Shown one piece after another: positions 12,795-20,671 of a DNA stretch of 21,727 bases (positions are counted from its first letter, which is position 1; each line of letters begins with the position of its first letter). The DNA is from Phycisphaerales bacterium UBA1926 (GTDB lineage Bacteria > Planctomycetota > Phycisphaerae > Phycisphaerales > UBA1924): NCBI GenBank assembly GCA_002337215.1, contig DDFO01000060.1, positions 2,373 through 24,099 of the forward strand, in the 5' to 3' direction. Made by a program: the position numbers and the translations under genes. The notes below the pieces were generated by a model. It worked only from the letters and a program-made list of their open reading frames with translations. It did not search any database and had not been told where the DNA came from.

Positions 12795-13658
12795 TCATCG
12801 TCCCGACGCGAGGTCGTAAATCCCGTTTCCTTCGCTCAGGAAGCCGCCGAGTTCCGGCAGGAAGCCCCCGGCCTCCGGGTAGGTGACGCGATGCTTGATC
12901 GCGAACGAGCGCACGTGGCCGTCCGCGAGGGCCGCGTTGGACATGCCGCCGTGCAGGAATGACTGCGCTCCCGCGCCGTGTCCGGCGCGGCCGATATCGC
13001 TGTCGCGGGTGCCGGCGAACGGAGCGCGCATGAACTTGTTGGTCCCTTCGCCGAACGCACCGTCCCCGAAAACAACCGTGTAGGACGGGTCGCCGATCTC
13101 GTCGATCCTCGCCGATGGCGCGAGCAGCGTCCCGTCGGACGCCCAGCGGGGACCGTCGCCTCGCGGATGGGTGGGGTCGGGCCCGACGGTCGGGCCGCCC
13201 AGGTAGCTCGTGTTGTAGTTGTACCCGGTGAACGGCTGCTCACCTGCCGCTGCCGCGAAGCCGCCGCTTCCGGGCGACCAGTTGTCGGGCCCGTCGCTCG
13301 CGGGGCACTGCATCACCGCGCCCGCGTCGGTCGCGTCCCAGAGCGCGCCGGGGGAAGTGCGCACGCCGGAGGCTGTGAAGACCTCGACGAAATCCCACGC
13401 GACCCGCTTCGCGGGATCGGCCGCAAAATCGGTGTAGAGCGCCGGCATGAAGTGGCCGCGGTTCTCGTCGGTATAGACAGTCGCGGCCAGGGCGAGTTGC
13501 CGCTGGTTGCTCAGGCACGCGACGCGGACCGCGGCCGTGCGCGCGCCGGCGAGCGCGGGGAGCAGGATCCCCGTGAGCAGCGCGATGATCGCGATGATCA
13601 CGAGCAACTCGATGATCGTGAAGCCGGGGGAGGCGAAGCGGGTCTCGCGCGGGCGCAT
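12795..13658 (-). CDS. Type II pseudopilin-like protein with H-x9-DG ending
   Basis: 287 residues from the ATG at 13658, which shares one base with the upstream stop (TGATG) and has GGGGAG 8 bases before it; a GTG 9 bases upstream is less likely. The N-terminus has the prepilin signal GFTIIELLVIIAIIALLTGI, cleaved after the Gly by prepilin peptidase, followed by a hydrophobic helix. The C-terminal part contains HGGMSNAALADGHVRSF, the H-x9-DG motif of the large planctomycete/verrucomicrobial pseudopilin group. Such proteins are inserted by type II secretion or type IV pilus machinery and are assumed to be envelope-associated. It is the second gene of the cobalamin-riboswitch transcript, so its expression probably follows B12 availability. 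Confidence 0.88.
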   Translation of the reverse strand: MRPRETRFASPGFTIIELLVIIAIIALLTGILLPALAGARTAAVRVACLSNQRQLALAATVYTDENRGHFMPALYTDFAADPAKRVAWDFVEVFTASGVRTSPGALWDATDAGAVMQCPASDGPDNWSPGSGGFAAAAGEQPFTGYNYNTSYLGGPTVGPDPTHPRGDGPRWASDGTLLAPSARIDEIGDPSYTVVFGDGAFGEGTNKFMRAPFAGTRDSDIGRAGHGAGAQSFLHGGMSNAALADGHVRSFAIKHRVTYPEAGGFLPELGGFLSEGNGIYDLASGR

Positions 13659-14833
13659 CAGGGGCACTCCCCGACGAACGAATCCACGAACAGGGCGATG
13701 TCGGCGAGGTCGAGAACGCCGGCGGGATCGGCGATGTCGGCGAGCGGGTCTCCAATCGAGAACGCGCCCACAAAGCCCCCGATGTCAGCAAGGTCGAGCA
13801 CGCCGAGCGGCAACGCGAGGTCCGCGGCGTTGCAGCCGCTCCCCGGCGGAGGCCCAGCAGGGACGTCCGCGAGCGCACAGATCTCTCCACCGTTTCCAGC
13901 GGGGTCGCGCACGCGGACGAACCGGATCCAATCGAGCGACGCCGGATTGCCGGTCTCGTCGGTGAGGCGCTCGAGGTCGATGCCCGTGCCGCCGGCCGAG
14001 CCGTCGTAGAGATCGATCGCGTCGGCCGCGGACCCTGCCGTCAATTCGGCGACCGTCAGACTCGGATCAACGGGCTTGCTCCAGTCTTGGGGTTCACCCG
14101 TCCACGCACCCGCGGCACGGTCCCACGCCCAGGGCTGGGTCGGGAAGAGCGCGTCACCCGGGACATCGGCGACGAACCAGGGGCCGCTGGGCGATTGGGC
14201 GACCACGATCTCGAGCGGTTCGGCGATCAGCCCCCCGGTGAGTGTCAGCGCGTTGAGATTCGCGTCCGCCGCGACGGCGGTCGTCGCGGCGAAACTCGCG
14301 TTCCCGTGGACGATCAGATCGATGCCCCAGTGGTACGCGCCCCCGTCGTCGGGGTTGTTGGAGACGGGTTGGTCGAACTCGACGACCAACTGAGCGGCCT
14401 GGGTGAGGCCCACGCCGTTCTGACGCCGCCCGTCGAGCCAGCCGGGACGGTCGCCGAGGTGGTCGGGGTTGCCCGATCCCCATTGCCAGGCGGGCCAGGC
14501 GAGATGGATGCGGCGCATGGGACCGCCCGCGAACCCGCCGGGGACGGGGCCGAACCCGATGAGGTCGTCATAGTCGATCGTGTTCGGCGGGCCGATCGCG
14601 GCGGCCGGGTCCTGCCAGAGCGGGTTGGCGGGGTTGAACGGCCCGAAGGTGAGTGGCGTGCCGACACCGGTTTCGTAGATCGCTTGGCCTTCGTGGACGG
14701 CGTAGACAACGCGGTCGGCCCAGGTGCCGTCGATCGGCGAGGCGTGGCCTGAGGTGGAGAGGAGGATCGCCGGGAACAGAATCGTGCGCACGCACGAATG
14801 CGAGCGCGCCGGGAGCACCGGTCCGTGGTCCAT
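13658..14833 (-). CDS. Secreted surface protein with C-terminal GC-type dockerin, B12-riboswitch controlled
   Basis: 391 residues; the ATG is preceded by GGAG at 6 bases. A signal peptide (RTILFPAILLSTSGHASP) covers about residues 16-33. The large middle region (about 35-330) is Gly/Pro/Trp-rich and beta-like, with LVVEFDQPVSNNPDDGG, WGIDLIVHGN, PLEIVVAQSPSGPWF and DLYDGSAGGTGIDL; it resembles surface recognition domains, but I cannot name the family. Residues 333-391 form a duplicated dockerin-like module (GVLDLADIGGF and GVLDLADIALF) bounded by C334 and C390, matching the ending of the protein at 980-1846. It is the first gene after a cobalamin riboswitch, so it is expected to be made when B12 is scarce. 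A role in binding or acquiring cobalamin or related compounds at the surface is inference. Confidence 0.85.
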   Translation of the reverse strand: MDHGPVLPARSHSCVRTILFPAILLSTSGHASPIDGTWADRVVYAVHEGQAIYETGVGTPLTFGPFNPANPLWQDPAAAIGPPNTIDYDDLIGFGPVPGGFAGGPMRRIHLAWPAWQWGSGNPDHLGDRPGWLDGRRQNGVGLTQAAQLVVEFDQPVSNNPDDGGAYHWGIDLIVHGNASFAATTAVAADANLNALTLTGGLIAEPLEIVVAQSPSGPWFVADVPGDALFPTQPWAWDRAAGAWTGEPQDWSKPVDPSLTVAELTAGSAADAIDLYDGSAGGTGIDLERLTDETGNPASLDWIRFVRVRDPAGNGGEICALADVPAGPPPGSGCNAADLALPLGVLDLADIGGFVGAFSIGDPLADIADPAGVLDLADIALFVDSFVGECP

Positions 14834-14859
14834 GCTGTCTCCGCCCCGAATCGCGCAGG

Positions 14860-14873
14860 GCTTCCCCGGAAGC
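14860..14873 (-). promoter_or_regulatory. Leader hairpin before the B12-controlled gene
   Basis: On the minus strand, GCTTCC, GG, GGAAGC forms a perfect hairpin 27-40 bases upstream of the start codon, between the riboswitch and the ribosome site. It may be part of the expression platform or only a spacer structure. There is no U-run. Confidence 0.35.
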
Positions 14874-14961
14874 TGGGGCTCGCTGGGGTGGATGCGGCGG
14901 GAGGCGGCGAGCGGGGATCACACGCCGGGCCCGCGGCGCCCCTTCATCGCGAGGGCCCCGT

Positions 14962-15206
14962 GGTCGATCGGCTGGCAGGTCTTCCGGCTCAGGGCATCGA
15001 TCGCGGCCTTCCCCGCGGGGCAGAGTCCCCCGGCGAGTGGCGTTCATCGCGATCTGCTGTGCCGGGACGGTTCGGTGTCCCGGCACGCCCGTTACGGCGG
15101 CGCGTCCGCGGTGGAATCCCGATTCGCCCCGTCCCCGCTCGGGGGTACGCGAACCGGTTACCACACTTCCCTTTTCACCCGGGAACGCCCCGGGCACCAG
15201 TCGTCC
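14962..15206 (-). promoter_or_regulatory. Cobalamin (vitamin B12) riboswitch
   Basis: Read on the minus strand, all major conserved boxes occur in the canonical order: GGTGCCC (15198-15192), GGTGAAAAGGGAA (15179-15167), a GGATTCCACCGCGG segment (about 15120-15107), GCCACTC (about 15042-15036), GGGGAAGGC (15014-15006) and the B12 box AGCCGGAAGACCTGCC (14989-14974). The 5' CGACTGG can pair with CCAGCCG after the B12 box to close P1, with one mismatch. These RNAs bind adenosylcobalamin or related forms and usually switch genes off when B12 is plentiful. The downstream gene begins about 130 bases later; no transport or synthesis enzyme follows, only the dockerin-type surface protein and the pseudopilin. 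The spacing from the channel gene (stop at 15315) shows this is a separate transcript. Confidence 0.93.
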
Positions 15207-15211
15207 GCTGA

Positions 15212-15240
15212 AGCGTATCCGTTGTCGGCACGTCCCGCAA
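15212..15240 (-). promoter_or_regulatory. Putative sigma-70-type promoter of the B12 unit
   Basis: On the minus strand, TTGCGG (15240-15235) and TACGCT (15217-15212) are separated by 17 bases, a fair match to -35 and -10 boxes. Transcription would begin near 15205, just where the riboswitch fold begins, which strengthens the call. The planctomycete consensus may differ. Confidence 0.45.
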
Positions 15241-15290
15241 TCGATGTGGCTCGTGGATGCACGGAAACGCACGCCGGCGGGGCGTTGCGT

Positions 15291-15305
15291 GATCCGCGGC
15301 GGATC
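15291..15305 (-). terminator. Palindromic hairpin after the channel gene
   Basis: GATCCGC, G, GCGGATC is a perfect 7-bp inverted repeat beginning 10 bases after the channel-gene stop. It is a plausible transcript end separating that gene from the riboswitch unit, though no U-run follows. Confidence 0.4.
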
Positions 15306-15314
15306 CCGACCGGT

Positions 15315-16406
15315 TCACCCGCCGACGAGGAATCCCTCGATGATGTCGTTCCAGTCGTCGGCGGTGATCGTCTCGAGCAGGCCCAGATTGATCTCCTCGC
15401 GGAGCGGGCTCTCGGGCGGGAGCGCGATCGCGTAGGGCTGCGGTTCGAACGTCGCCTCGAGGACCTGGAGTTCGTCGCGATGATTCCGCTTGAGGTGGTA
15501 GCGGAGGATTGGCTCGTCGTGGACGAATGCGTCGAGATCGCCCGCGGCGAGGGCGGCGAGGCCCTCTGGGACCGATGCGTACCGCGTGGAGCGCACGCCA
15601 CGGTCCCGGAGCGATTCCGCGCCGGCCGACCCGGTGACGGCTCCGACCCTGGCGCGGGGAAGGTCCTTGGGCCCGGCGACCCTGCCCTCAAGTTGCGAGG
15701 TGGTGAACGCGGATGCGATGGCACCCGTGAAGAACGAGATGATGATGATCGAGGCGAACATCCAGATGAGCGCGAGGAATCGGCCCGCCGGGCTCACGGG
15801 TGCCTTGTCGCCGTACCCGACGGTGGTCATGGTGACGGCGCTGAACCAGAACCCGTTGCCGAGACCCCTGACGGGGTTGCCGCCGAACTGGTCGGGGTTG
15901 GCACGCCGCTCGGCGATCCAGACGAGCAGCCCGACGCCCAGCAGGACGACGGCGAGCGCGGCGACCGCGGTGACGAACCCGGGTGAGACGAGCTTGCGGA
16001 GCATCCCCATCACCGAGAGCCCGTCGCGCGTGGCGGGGACGGCGATCGCGAGACCCTCGCCGAAGTAGGGATGGGTGAAGTCCATGCGCTCCTCCCGATC
16101 CGTGGTGAGCGTGATCGCGGCGACCCCCGCGGCGAACTCTCCCGAGGCGACGCCGTCGAGCAGGCCGTCCATGGTCGTTGCTTCGAACGCGTAGTCGAGG
16201 TCCTGTCGGTCCGCGATGCGTTTCCACAGCTCGATGCTGATGCCCTCGAACCCATCGTCGGTCTCGATGACGAACGGCTCGGCGACCTTGACCGCGATCC
16301 GCAGCGTCTCGGCTGGTTGGCCCGGTCCACTCGGCTCCTGTGCGAGGGCTGTGGTCGCGGAGAGGAGGAGTGTCAGGAGTGCGGCGAGCGTGGGCAGGGT
16401 TGGCAT
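15315..16406 (-). CDS. Prokaryotic ionotropic glutamate receptor-like potassium channel (GluR0 type)
   Basis: 363 residues. The signal peptide ends ALAQ at residue 23. A periplasmic amino-acid-binding domain of the SBP_bac_3 type is split in two: lobe S1 at about 34-125, including TTDREERMDF with the ligand-gripping R104, and S2 at about 240-360. Between them lies a two-helix pore: M1 about 143-165, a pore loop with filter TVGYGD (195-200), and M2 about 209-233. This S1-M1-P-M2-S2 order and potassium-type filter are those of GluR0, a ligand-gated potassium channel that is related to animal glutamate receptors but has no M3. It is probably a plasma-membrane channel opened by an amino acid or similar ligand. 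It stands alone, divergent from the hydrolase operon at 16515. Confidence 0.9.
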   Translation of the reverse strand: MPTLPTLAALLTLLLSATTALAQEPSGPGQPAETLRIAVKVAEPFVIETDDGFEGISIELWKRIADRQDLDYAFEATTMDGLLDGVASGEFAAGVAAITLTTDREERMDFTHPYFGEGLAIAVPATRDGLSVMGMLRKLVSPGFVTAVAALAVVLLGVGLLVWIAERRANPDQFGGNPVRGLGNGFWFSAVTMTTVGYGDKAPVSPAGRFLALIWMFASIIIISFFTGAIASAFTTSQLEGRVAGPKDLPRARVGAVTGSAGAESLRDRGVRSTRYASVPEGLAALAAGDLDAFVHDEPILRYHLKRNHRDELQVLEATFEPQPYAIALPPESPLREEINLGLLETITADDWNDIIEGFLVGG

Positions 16407-16514
16407 TGAGATCGGCCTTTCGTGTGGTCCATGTGCTCAATGCACCCTATCACGCGGTCCGGCGGAAATCCGGCCGACGGGGGTCTGCAGGTTCGGCGGG
16501 GGTAGGATGAGGCA

Positions 16515-17633
16515 ATGGACACAGACACGATCGAAAACAGTGGGGCGGCTCCGATTCAGCCCGACGCACCCCGGTACCGGTGGACCCTGCTCCGGGCGGG
16601 GCGGTTCCTTCTCGACGGGGGCGGCATGTTCGGGGTGATCCCGCGGACGGTGTGGACCCGGTTCGCCGAGCCCGACGACCGGAACCGGATCGAGTTGCAG
16701 CACAATTGTCTGCTGCTCGAATCGATTGAGCCGGACGGGGCCACGCCCCGGCGGTACCTGATCGAAGCGGGCACGGGCGACAAGCTCGATGCGAAGATGA
16801 CCGAGATCTTCGGGCTCGACGGGCGCACGATCGAGACCGCGGTGAACGAGGCCGGTGCGAAATCAGCGACACCCTTCTCCACCGCGGACATCGAGAGCGT
16901 GATCGTGAGCCACCTGCACTTTGACCACTCGGGTGGGCTGACACGCCGCTGCCGGGAGGGAGAGACGCCCGATTGGGAGGCGACCAAGCCCGGATCGGCG
17001 AGCGGCGACGAGCCCAGGGTGAAGTTCACGTTCCCCAACGCGGAACTGATCGTGCAGAAGCGGGAATGGCTCGACGCGCGGAACAACGATGCGGTGATGA
17101 CCAAGACCTACTACCGCGACCACATTCTTCCGTTTGAGGACCGGGATCTCGCGACCCTCGCGGACGGCCGTGCCCGGCTGCGGCTGATCGAGAGCCAGCG
17201 GCCGTTCCCGCTCAATCGCAAGCCTTCTCGGGGCGATCTCCCCAAGACGGGTGTGGATGAGCGGATGACCGAGGTTCTTCCCGGGATCTCGGTCTTCCTC
17301 ACGCCGGGGCACACCTGGGGTCAGCAGGCGGTCGCGTTCACGGATGAATCGGGTCAGACGGTCGTGTTCACGCCCGATGTGATGCCGACGGCGTGGCACG
17401 CGGGTCAGGTGTTCAGCCTGTCGTACGACGTCGAGCCGTACACCAGCATGATCACCAAACACTGGTTTCTGACCGAGGCTGCGGCGGGGGAATGGCTGCT
17501 CGTGCTGGACCATGAGCCCGGGAACCCGTGCCGGCGGGTGGTCGCCAACGAGAAGGGCTGGTTCGACCTGACAGCCGACGAACGCGCCGCGGCGGCGGCG
17601 GGTGTCGAGGCCGGTGCGATCGCGCTAGACTGA
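16515..17633 (+). CDS. Metallo-beta-lactamase-fold hydrolase
   Basis: 372 residues; the ATG has AGGA 8 bases upstream. Metal ligands are clear: SHLHFDH with H133, H135, D137 and H138; H266 in TPGHTWG; D288 in FTPDVMP; and H333 in LDHEP. The fold is that of dinuclear zinc hydrolases such as lactonases and related esterases. An N-terminal strand pair (YRWTLLRAGRFLLDGGGMFG) is typical of the lactonase-like branch, so a lactone or ester substrate is likely, but quorum quenching cannot be claimed. There is no signal peptide, so it is cytoplasmic. The next gene begins 6 bases after its stop, making a three-gene plus-strand operon. Confidence 0.88.
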   Translation: MDTDTIENSGAAPIQPDAPRYRWTLLRAGRFLLDGGGMFGVIPRTVWTRFAEPDDRNRIELQHNCLLLESIEPDGATPRRYLIEAGTGDKLDAKMTEIFGLDGRTIETAVNEAGAKSATPFSTADIESVIVSHLHFDHSGGLTRRCREGETPDWEATKPGSASGDEPRVKFTFPNAELIVQKREWLDARNNDAVMTKTYYRDHILPFEDRDLATLADGRARLRLIESQRPFPLNRKPSRGDLPKTGVDERMTEVLPGISVFLTPGHTWGQQAVAFTDESGQTVVFTPDVMPTAWHAGQVFSLSYDVEPYTSMITKHWFLTEAAAGEWLLVLDHEPGNPCRRVVANEKGWFDLTADERAAAAAGVEAGAIALD

Positions 17634-17639
17634 GCACGG

Positions 17640-18473
17640 ATGGCGACAAGCGCACCTTCAGCACCGGAGACCTCGTCGAGCCGAGGCGTTGAGAATGCCG
17701 AGACCGGCATGGAGTCGGCCGCGCGGATCAACGCGGCGTCGTCTGCCCCCAAGAAGACGATGTTCGATCGCATGGAGGCGTTCGTGAGCCGGCTGAGCTC
17801 GAAGAACAACTTCTGGCACCGGGTGACGAGCCTGATCTGGCTTCCTTACGCGTTCCGCTCGGGCATCAAGATGCGGCGCAAAAGCGAGCACACGTTCACG
17901 GCGACGCTCCCGTTCACCCGCTTCAACAAGAACTGGTACAACGCGATGGCGGGGGCGGCGCTGCTCGGCAACACCGAGATCGCCGGCGGGATGTTCGTGT
18001 TCGGCGTCTGCGGCGGCGACTACACCGTGGTCTGCAAGCATCTCGAATACAAGTTCCTGCGTCCCTGCTTCGGCCCCGCGGAGTACCGCATCAAGCCGAG
18101 CGATGACATCCACGCGCTCGTCGAGGCGGAGGGCGAATTCAACATTACGCTCGACATCGATGTCGTCCAGATCTTGCCGACGATGGTTGGCAACAAGGTC
18201 GATACGGAGATGAAGAAGGAGCGCAAGCAGCGTCGCAAGAGCGAGGCCGCGGCGGAGGCGAAGCCTGGCGAGGGCAAGCTCTCGCGTGAGGCGAGGCTCG
18301 AGAGGCTCAAGAACCGCGAGAAGCGAGTGGGCAGATCCACGGTGACATTCCATGTGACACCCAAGGCGCACCACAAGGCCAAGGCCGAGCGCGCGAAGGC
18401 TGCGGCGGCGGCGGCTTCCACACCAGATGCATCCAGCGGGTCGGGCCCCGAGACCCCAGCGGGCAACGGCTGA
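17640..18473 (+). CDS. Hotdog-like (DUF4442-type) protein with disordered ends
   Basis: 277 residues, beginning 6 bases after the hydrolase stop. The first 40 residues are Ala/Ser/Glu-rich low complexity. The core (about 55-180) contains RMEAFVSRL before it, then FTATLPFTRFNKNWYNAMAG, LGNTEIAGGMFVFG and FLRPCFGPAEYRIK, a pattern like DUF4442/PaaI-type hotdog proteins, which usually bind acyl-CoA or acyl-ACP. The last 80 residues are Lys/Arg/Ala-rich and probably disordered or nucleic-acid/ribosome interacting. The hotdog call rests on overall pattern, with no catalytic residue identified. If it is right, the operon with a hydrolase and a membrane protein may concern lipid or acyl metabolism. 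An internal start at 17709 or 17760 would remove the low-complexity start. Confidence 0.6.
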   Translation: MATSAPSAPETSSSRGVENAETGMESAARINAASSAPKKTMFDRMEAFVSRLSSKNNFWHRVTSLIWLPYAFRSGIKMRRKSEHTFTATLPFTRFNKNWYNAMAGAALLGNTEIAGGMFVFGVCGGDYTVVCKHLEYKFLRPCFGPAEYRIKPSDDIHALVEAEGEFNITLDIDVVQILPTMVGNKVDTEMKKERKQRRKSEAAAEAKPGEGKLSREARLERLKNREKRVGRSTVTFHVTPKAHHKAKAERAKAAAAAASTPDASSGSGPETPAGNG

Positions 18474-18476
18474 CCG

Positions 18477-19676
18477 ATGGGGCGCACGCTCGGCTGGGCC
18501 TTGTTTCTCGCGGTCTCGTGGACGTGGTGCATCGGGATGTACCTCCCCAACCTGCTGGTCCGCGACGGCGGGCTCCCCTTCTTTTTCGCGTTCTTTATTC
18601 CGAATGTCGTCGGGGCCGCATCGGTCGGGTTCGTGCTCCGCTCGCGCGCACGATCGTCGGCGTTTGTTGCCGTGATGCGGTCGCCGATGCTTTGGTTCAG
18701 CGCGGTCACGATCGCGTTCCAGGTCTACTTCCTGTCTTGGAAGATGACCGACGATCTCCGGTTCGGGATTCTGCATCTTCCCGCGGGGATCGCGATGGGG
18801 GCGCTCGTCGCGAGTGTCGCGGCGCTGCTCCGGGGTCGGGTCGATTGGGTGCCGGCACTGGGAACGCTTCTGTGCACGATCGTCGCGGGTGTACTGCTTG
18901 TGTCGCAGCCCCCCGAGGTCGTCGCGAGCGAGCCGGTGAGCGCGCTGATCGGGCTCTCGATGGTGACGGCGATCGGCTTCGGCCTTTGCCCCTACCTCGA
19001 TCTTTCGTTCAACCGGGCGGTGCAGCACGCGCCGAGCCCTCCCGCGGCGTTCGGCGTCGGCTTCTTCGTTCTCTTCGCGGCGATCATTCTCGTTGTGACC
19101 CGGGGGCGAGCGATCTGGACGCCGCGGGATGCCCCATTTGAGATGGGCATCGATTGGGCGCTCGGTGCGATGGGCCTGCACTTCGGCGCTCAGGCTGCGT
19201 TCACTGTCCTCGCGCACTCGGCGGCGCTCGCCGCGCTCCGCCCGGACGGCGCGATCGCCGGCATGACCGAATCGGCCGACGAGACTGTGCGCCGCCGACC
19301 ACGGCTGCGGGTATGGATGCTCCTGCCGGCGATCATCGGGTTGGCCATCGGCGGGGGTGTCCCGTTCCTGCCGCGTGTGGATCTGCCCGGGTTCGTCTCG
19401 CCGATCGGGCCTGGCGAGTTTGTGTACCGGCTCTTCCTGGGCTTCTATGGGCTCGTCTTCCCGGTGTGGATGCTCGTGTCTCTGGGGCGGCGGGTTTCGA
19501 CGGATCGCGCGACGCTCGCGTGGCTGCTCGGCGTCTGCGTTGTCTCCGGGCCGTTCCTGTGGGTCGGGTCGATCGGACGCGACGAGGTCTGGCTCATCCC
19601 CGGTGTGTCGCTCATCCTGCTCGCGGGCGCGTACAGATTCATGACGAGAACGCCAGTGGTTTCGGATCAGGCCTGA
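18477..19676 (+). CDS. Polytopic membrane protein of unknown function
   Basis: 399 residues, beginning 3 bases after the previous stop. About 12 hydrophobic segments cover the whole length, starting with GWALFLAVSWTWCIGMYLPN and ending LIPGVSLILLAGAYRFM. A longer polar loop of about 25 residues lies at 250-275 (MTESADETVRRRPRLR). The size and number of helices fit a transporter or a membrane enzyme, but no family motif is recognised. Only position ties it to the hydrolase and hotdog-like genes upstream. Its last 10 bases overlap the end of the convergent queG gene. Confidence 0.75.
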   Translation: MGRTLGWALFLAVSWTWCIGMYLPNLLVRDGGLPFFFAFFIPNVVGAASVGFVLRSRARSSAFVAVMRSPMLWFSAVTIAFQVYFLSWKMTDDLRFGILHLPAGIAMGALVASVAALLRGRVDWVPALGTLLCTIVAGVLLVSQPPEVVASEPVSALIGLSMVTAIGFGLCPYLDLSFNRAVQHAPSPPAAFGVGFFVLFAAIILVVTRGRAIWTPRDAPFEMGIDWALGAMGLHFGAQAAFTVLAHSAALAALRPDGAIAGMTESADETVRRRPRLRVWMLLPAIIGLAIGGGVPFLPRVDLPGFVSPIGPGEFVYRLFLGFYGLVFPVWMLVSLGRRVSTDRATLAWLLGVCVVSGPFLWVGSIGRDEVWLIPGVSLILLAGAYRFMTRTPVVSDQA

Positions 19677-20671
19677 TCAGCAGAGACGCTCGGATCGTTC
19701 GCCGCGGCGATCCGAGCGTTGCGGTGCCACATCTCCAGCGTCGCCCGCTTCATCGCCGTGCCCTTCAACGCTCGAGCGCGGTCTTCGGCGTCCCACCCGA
19801 GTACTTCGAAGAGATCAAACGAGCTCGGGCGGTTCTGGTAGAGATCGTTCGCATCGGCTCCCGCCTCACCGAGCATCGACGCGTCGCGTTGCGAATTGTG
19901 GGGGCAGACCTCCTGGCAGATGTCGCAGCCGAAGATCCAGTCGCCGATCTTGTCGTGGAACTCGCTCGCGATGTCGGCGCGGCGCTCGATGGTCAGGTAG
20001 CTGATGCAGCGCGACGCATCGACCGAGTAGGGCGTGATCGCATCGGTGGGGCACGCGTCGATGCACCGGGTGCATGAGCCGCAATGGTCGGTGATTGCCG
20101 TCGCGTTGTGGGTCAGTTCGATCGTGGTGAGGAAACCGCCCAGCAGCATCCAGGACCCGAGGCGTGGATGAATGAGCAGCGTGTGCTTGCCGATCCATCC
20201 CAGACCCGCCCGGGCGGCGAGTTCGCGTTCCGGGACGGGCGCGGTATCGACGAACGCGCGGAAGCCGGCGTCGGGGAACCGGTCTCGCAGCGTGTCGCAG
20301 ATCGCGTGCAGCCGTTTCTTCATGGTCTTGTGGTAGTCGTCGCCCCGCGCGTACCGCGCGACGCGGCCCCGCCCTGCCTCGCATGGATCGGAGTTGTCAT
20401 CCGCCCGGCTTGCGTAGAGATCGGCGACCATCACGATCGACCGTGCGCCGGGGAGGATCCGCGCGGGGTCGGTGCGGAGGTCGTTGTGGTTGGCGAGCCA
20501 TTGCATCGAGCCGTGCTTGCCGTCGGCGAGCCAGGCGAGGAACGCGTCGGCGTGCGCGCTGGGCGCGGCGTTGCACACGCCGGCGAGCGCGAAGCCCTGA
20601 TCGAGACAGAGATCGATGACACGTTCTGTCGCGGTTTGATTGTCCGGGGCGCCGTCTGGCACGGCGATCAC
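19667..20671 (-). CDS. queG: Epoxyqueuosine reductase
   Basis: 334 residues. QueG carries out the last step of queuosine synthesis, reducing epoxyqueuosine in tRNA (Asp, Asn, His, Tyr) with cobalamin and two 4Fe-4S clusters. Seen here are VDTAPVPERELAARAGLGWI (141-160, with the catalytic acid D142), the first ferredoxin motif CGSCTRCIDACP (C197, C200, C203, C207) and the second, CDICQEVCP (C249, C252, C256). The length is usual for the short form. The GTG start overlaps the stop of the isomerase-like gene by 4 bases, so the two are cotranscribed. The end overlaps the convergent membrane-protein gene by 10 bases. QueG uses cobalamin, a thematic but not genetic link to the B12 riboswitch 5 kb away. 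Confidence 0.95.
   Translation of the reverse strand: MIAVPDGAPDNQTATERVIDLCLDQGFALAGVCNAAPSAHADAFLAWLADGKHGSMQWLANHNDLRTDPARILPGARSIVMVADLYASRADDNSDPCEAGRGRVARYARGDDYHKTMKKRLHAICDTLRDRFPDAGFRAFVDTAPVPERELAARAGLGWIGKHTLLIHPRLGSWMLLGGFLTTIELTHNATAITDHCGSCTRCIDACPTDAITPYSVDASRCISYLTIERRADIASEFHDKIGDWIFGCDICQEVCPHNSQRDASMLGEAGADANDLYQNRPSSFDLFEVLGWDAEDRARALKGTAMKRATLEMWHRNARIAAANDPSVSADQA

Noticed and set aside
12978..14009. A 343-codon plus-strand open frame opposite the pseudopilin and dockerin genes
   Set aside because: The minus strand has the prepilin signal, H-x9-DG motif and dockerin repeats; this frame is their shadow.
14724..15986. A 420-codon plus-strand open frame across the riboswitch and the channel gene
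   Set aside because: It is the antisense of the riboswitch and of a clear channel gene; its composition (runs of Arg, Gly, Asp, Glu) is typical of GC-rich shadow frames and no domain is visible.
17658..19217. A 519-codon minus-strand open frame opposite the hotdog-like and membrane-protein genes
   Set aside because: It is Arg/His/Glu-rich without motifs, whereas the plus-strand genes have good starts, short spacing and recognisable hydrophobic or domain patterns.
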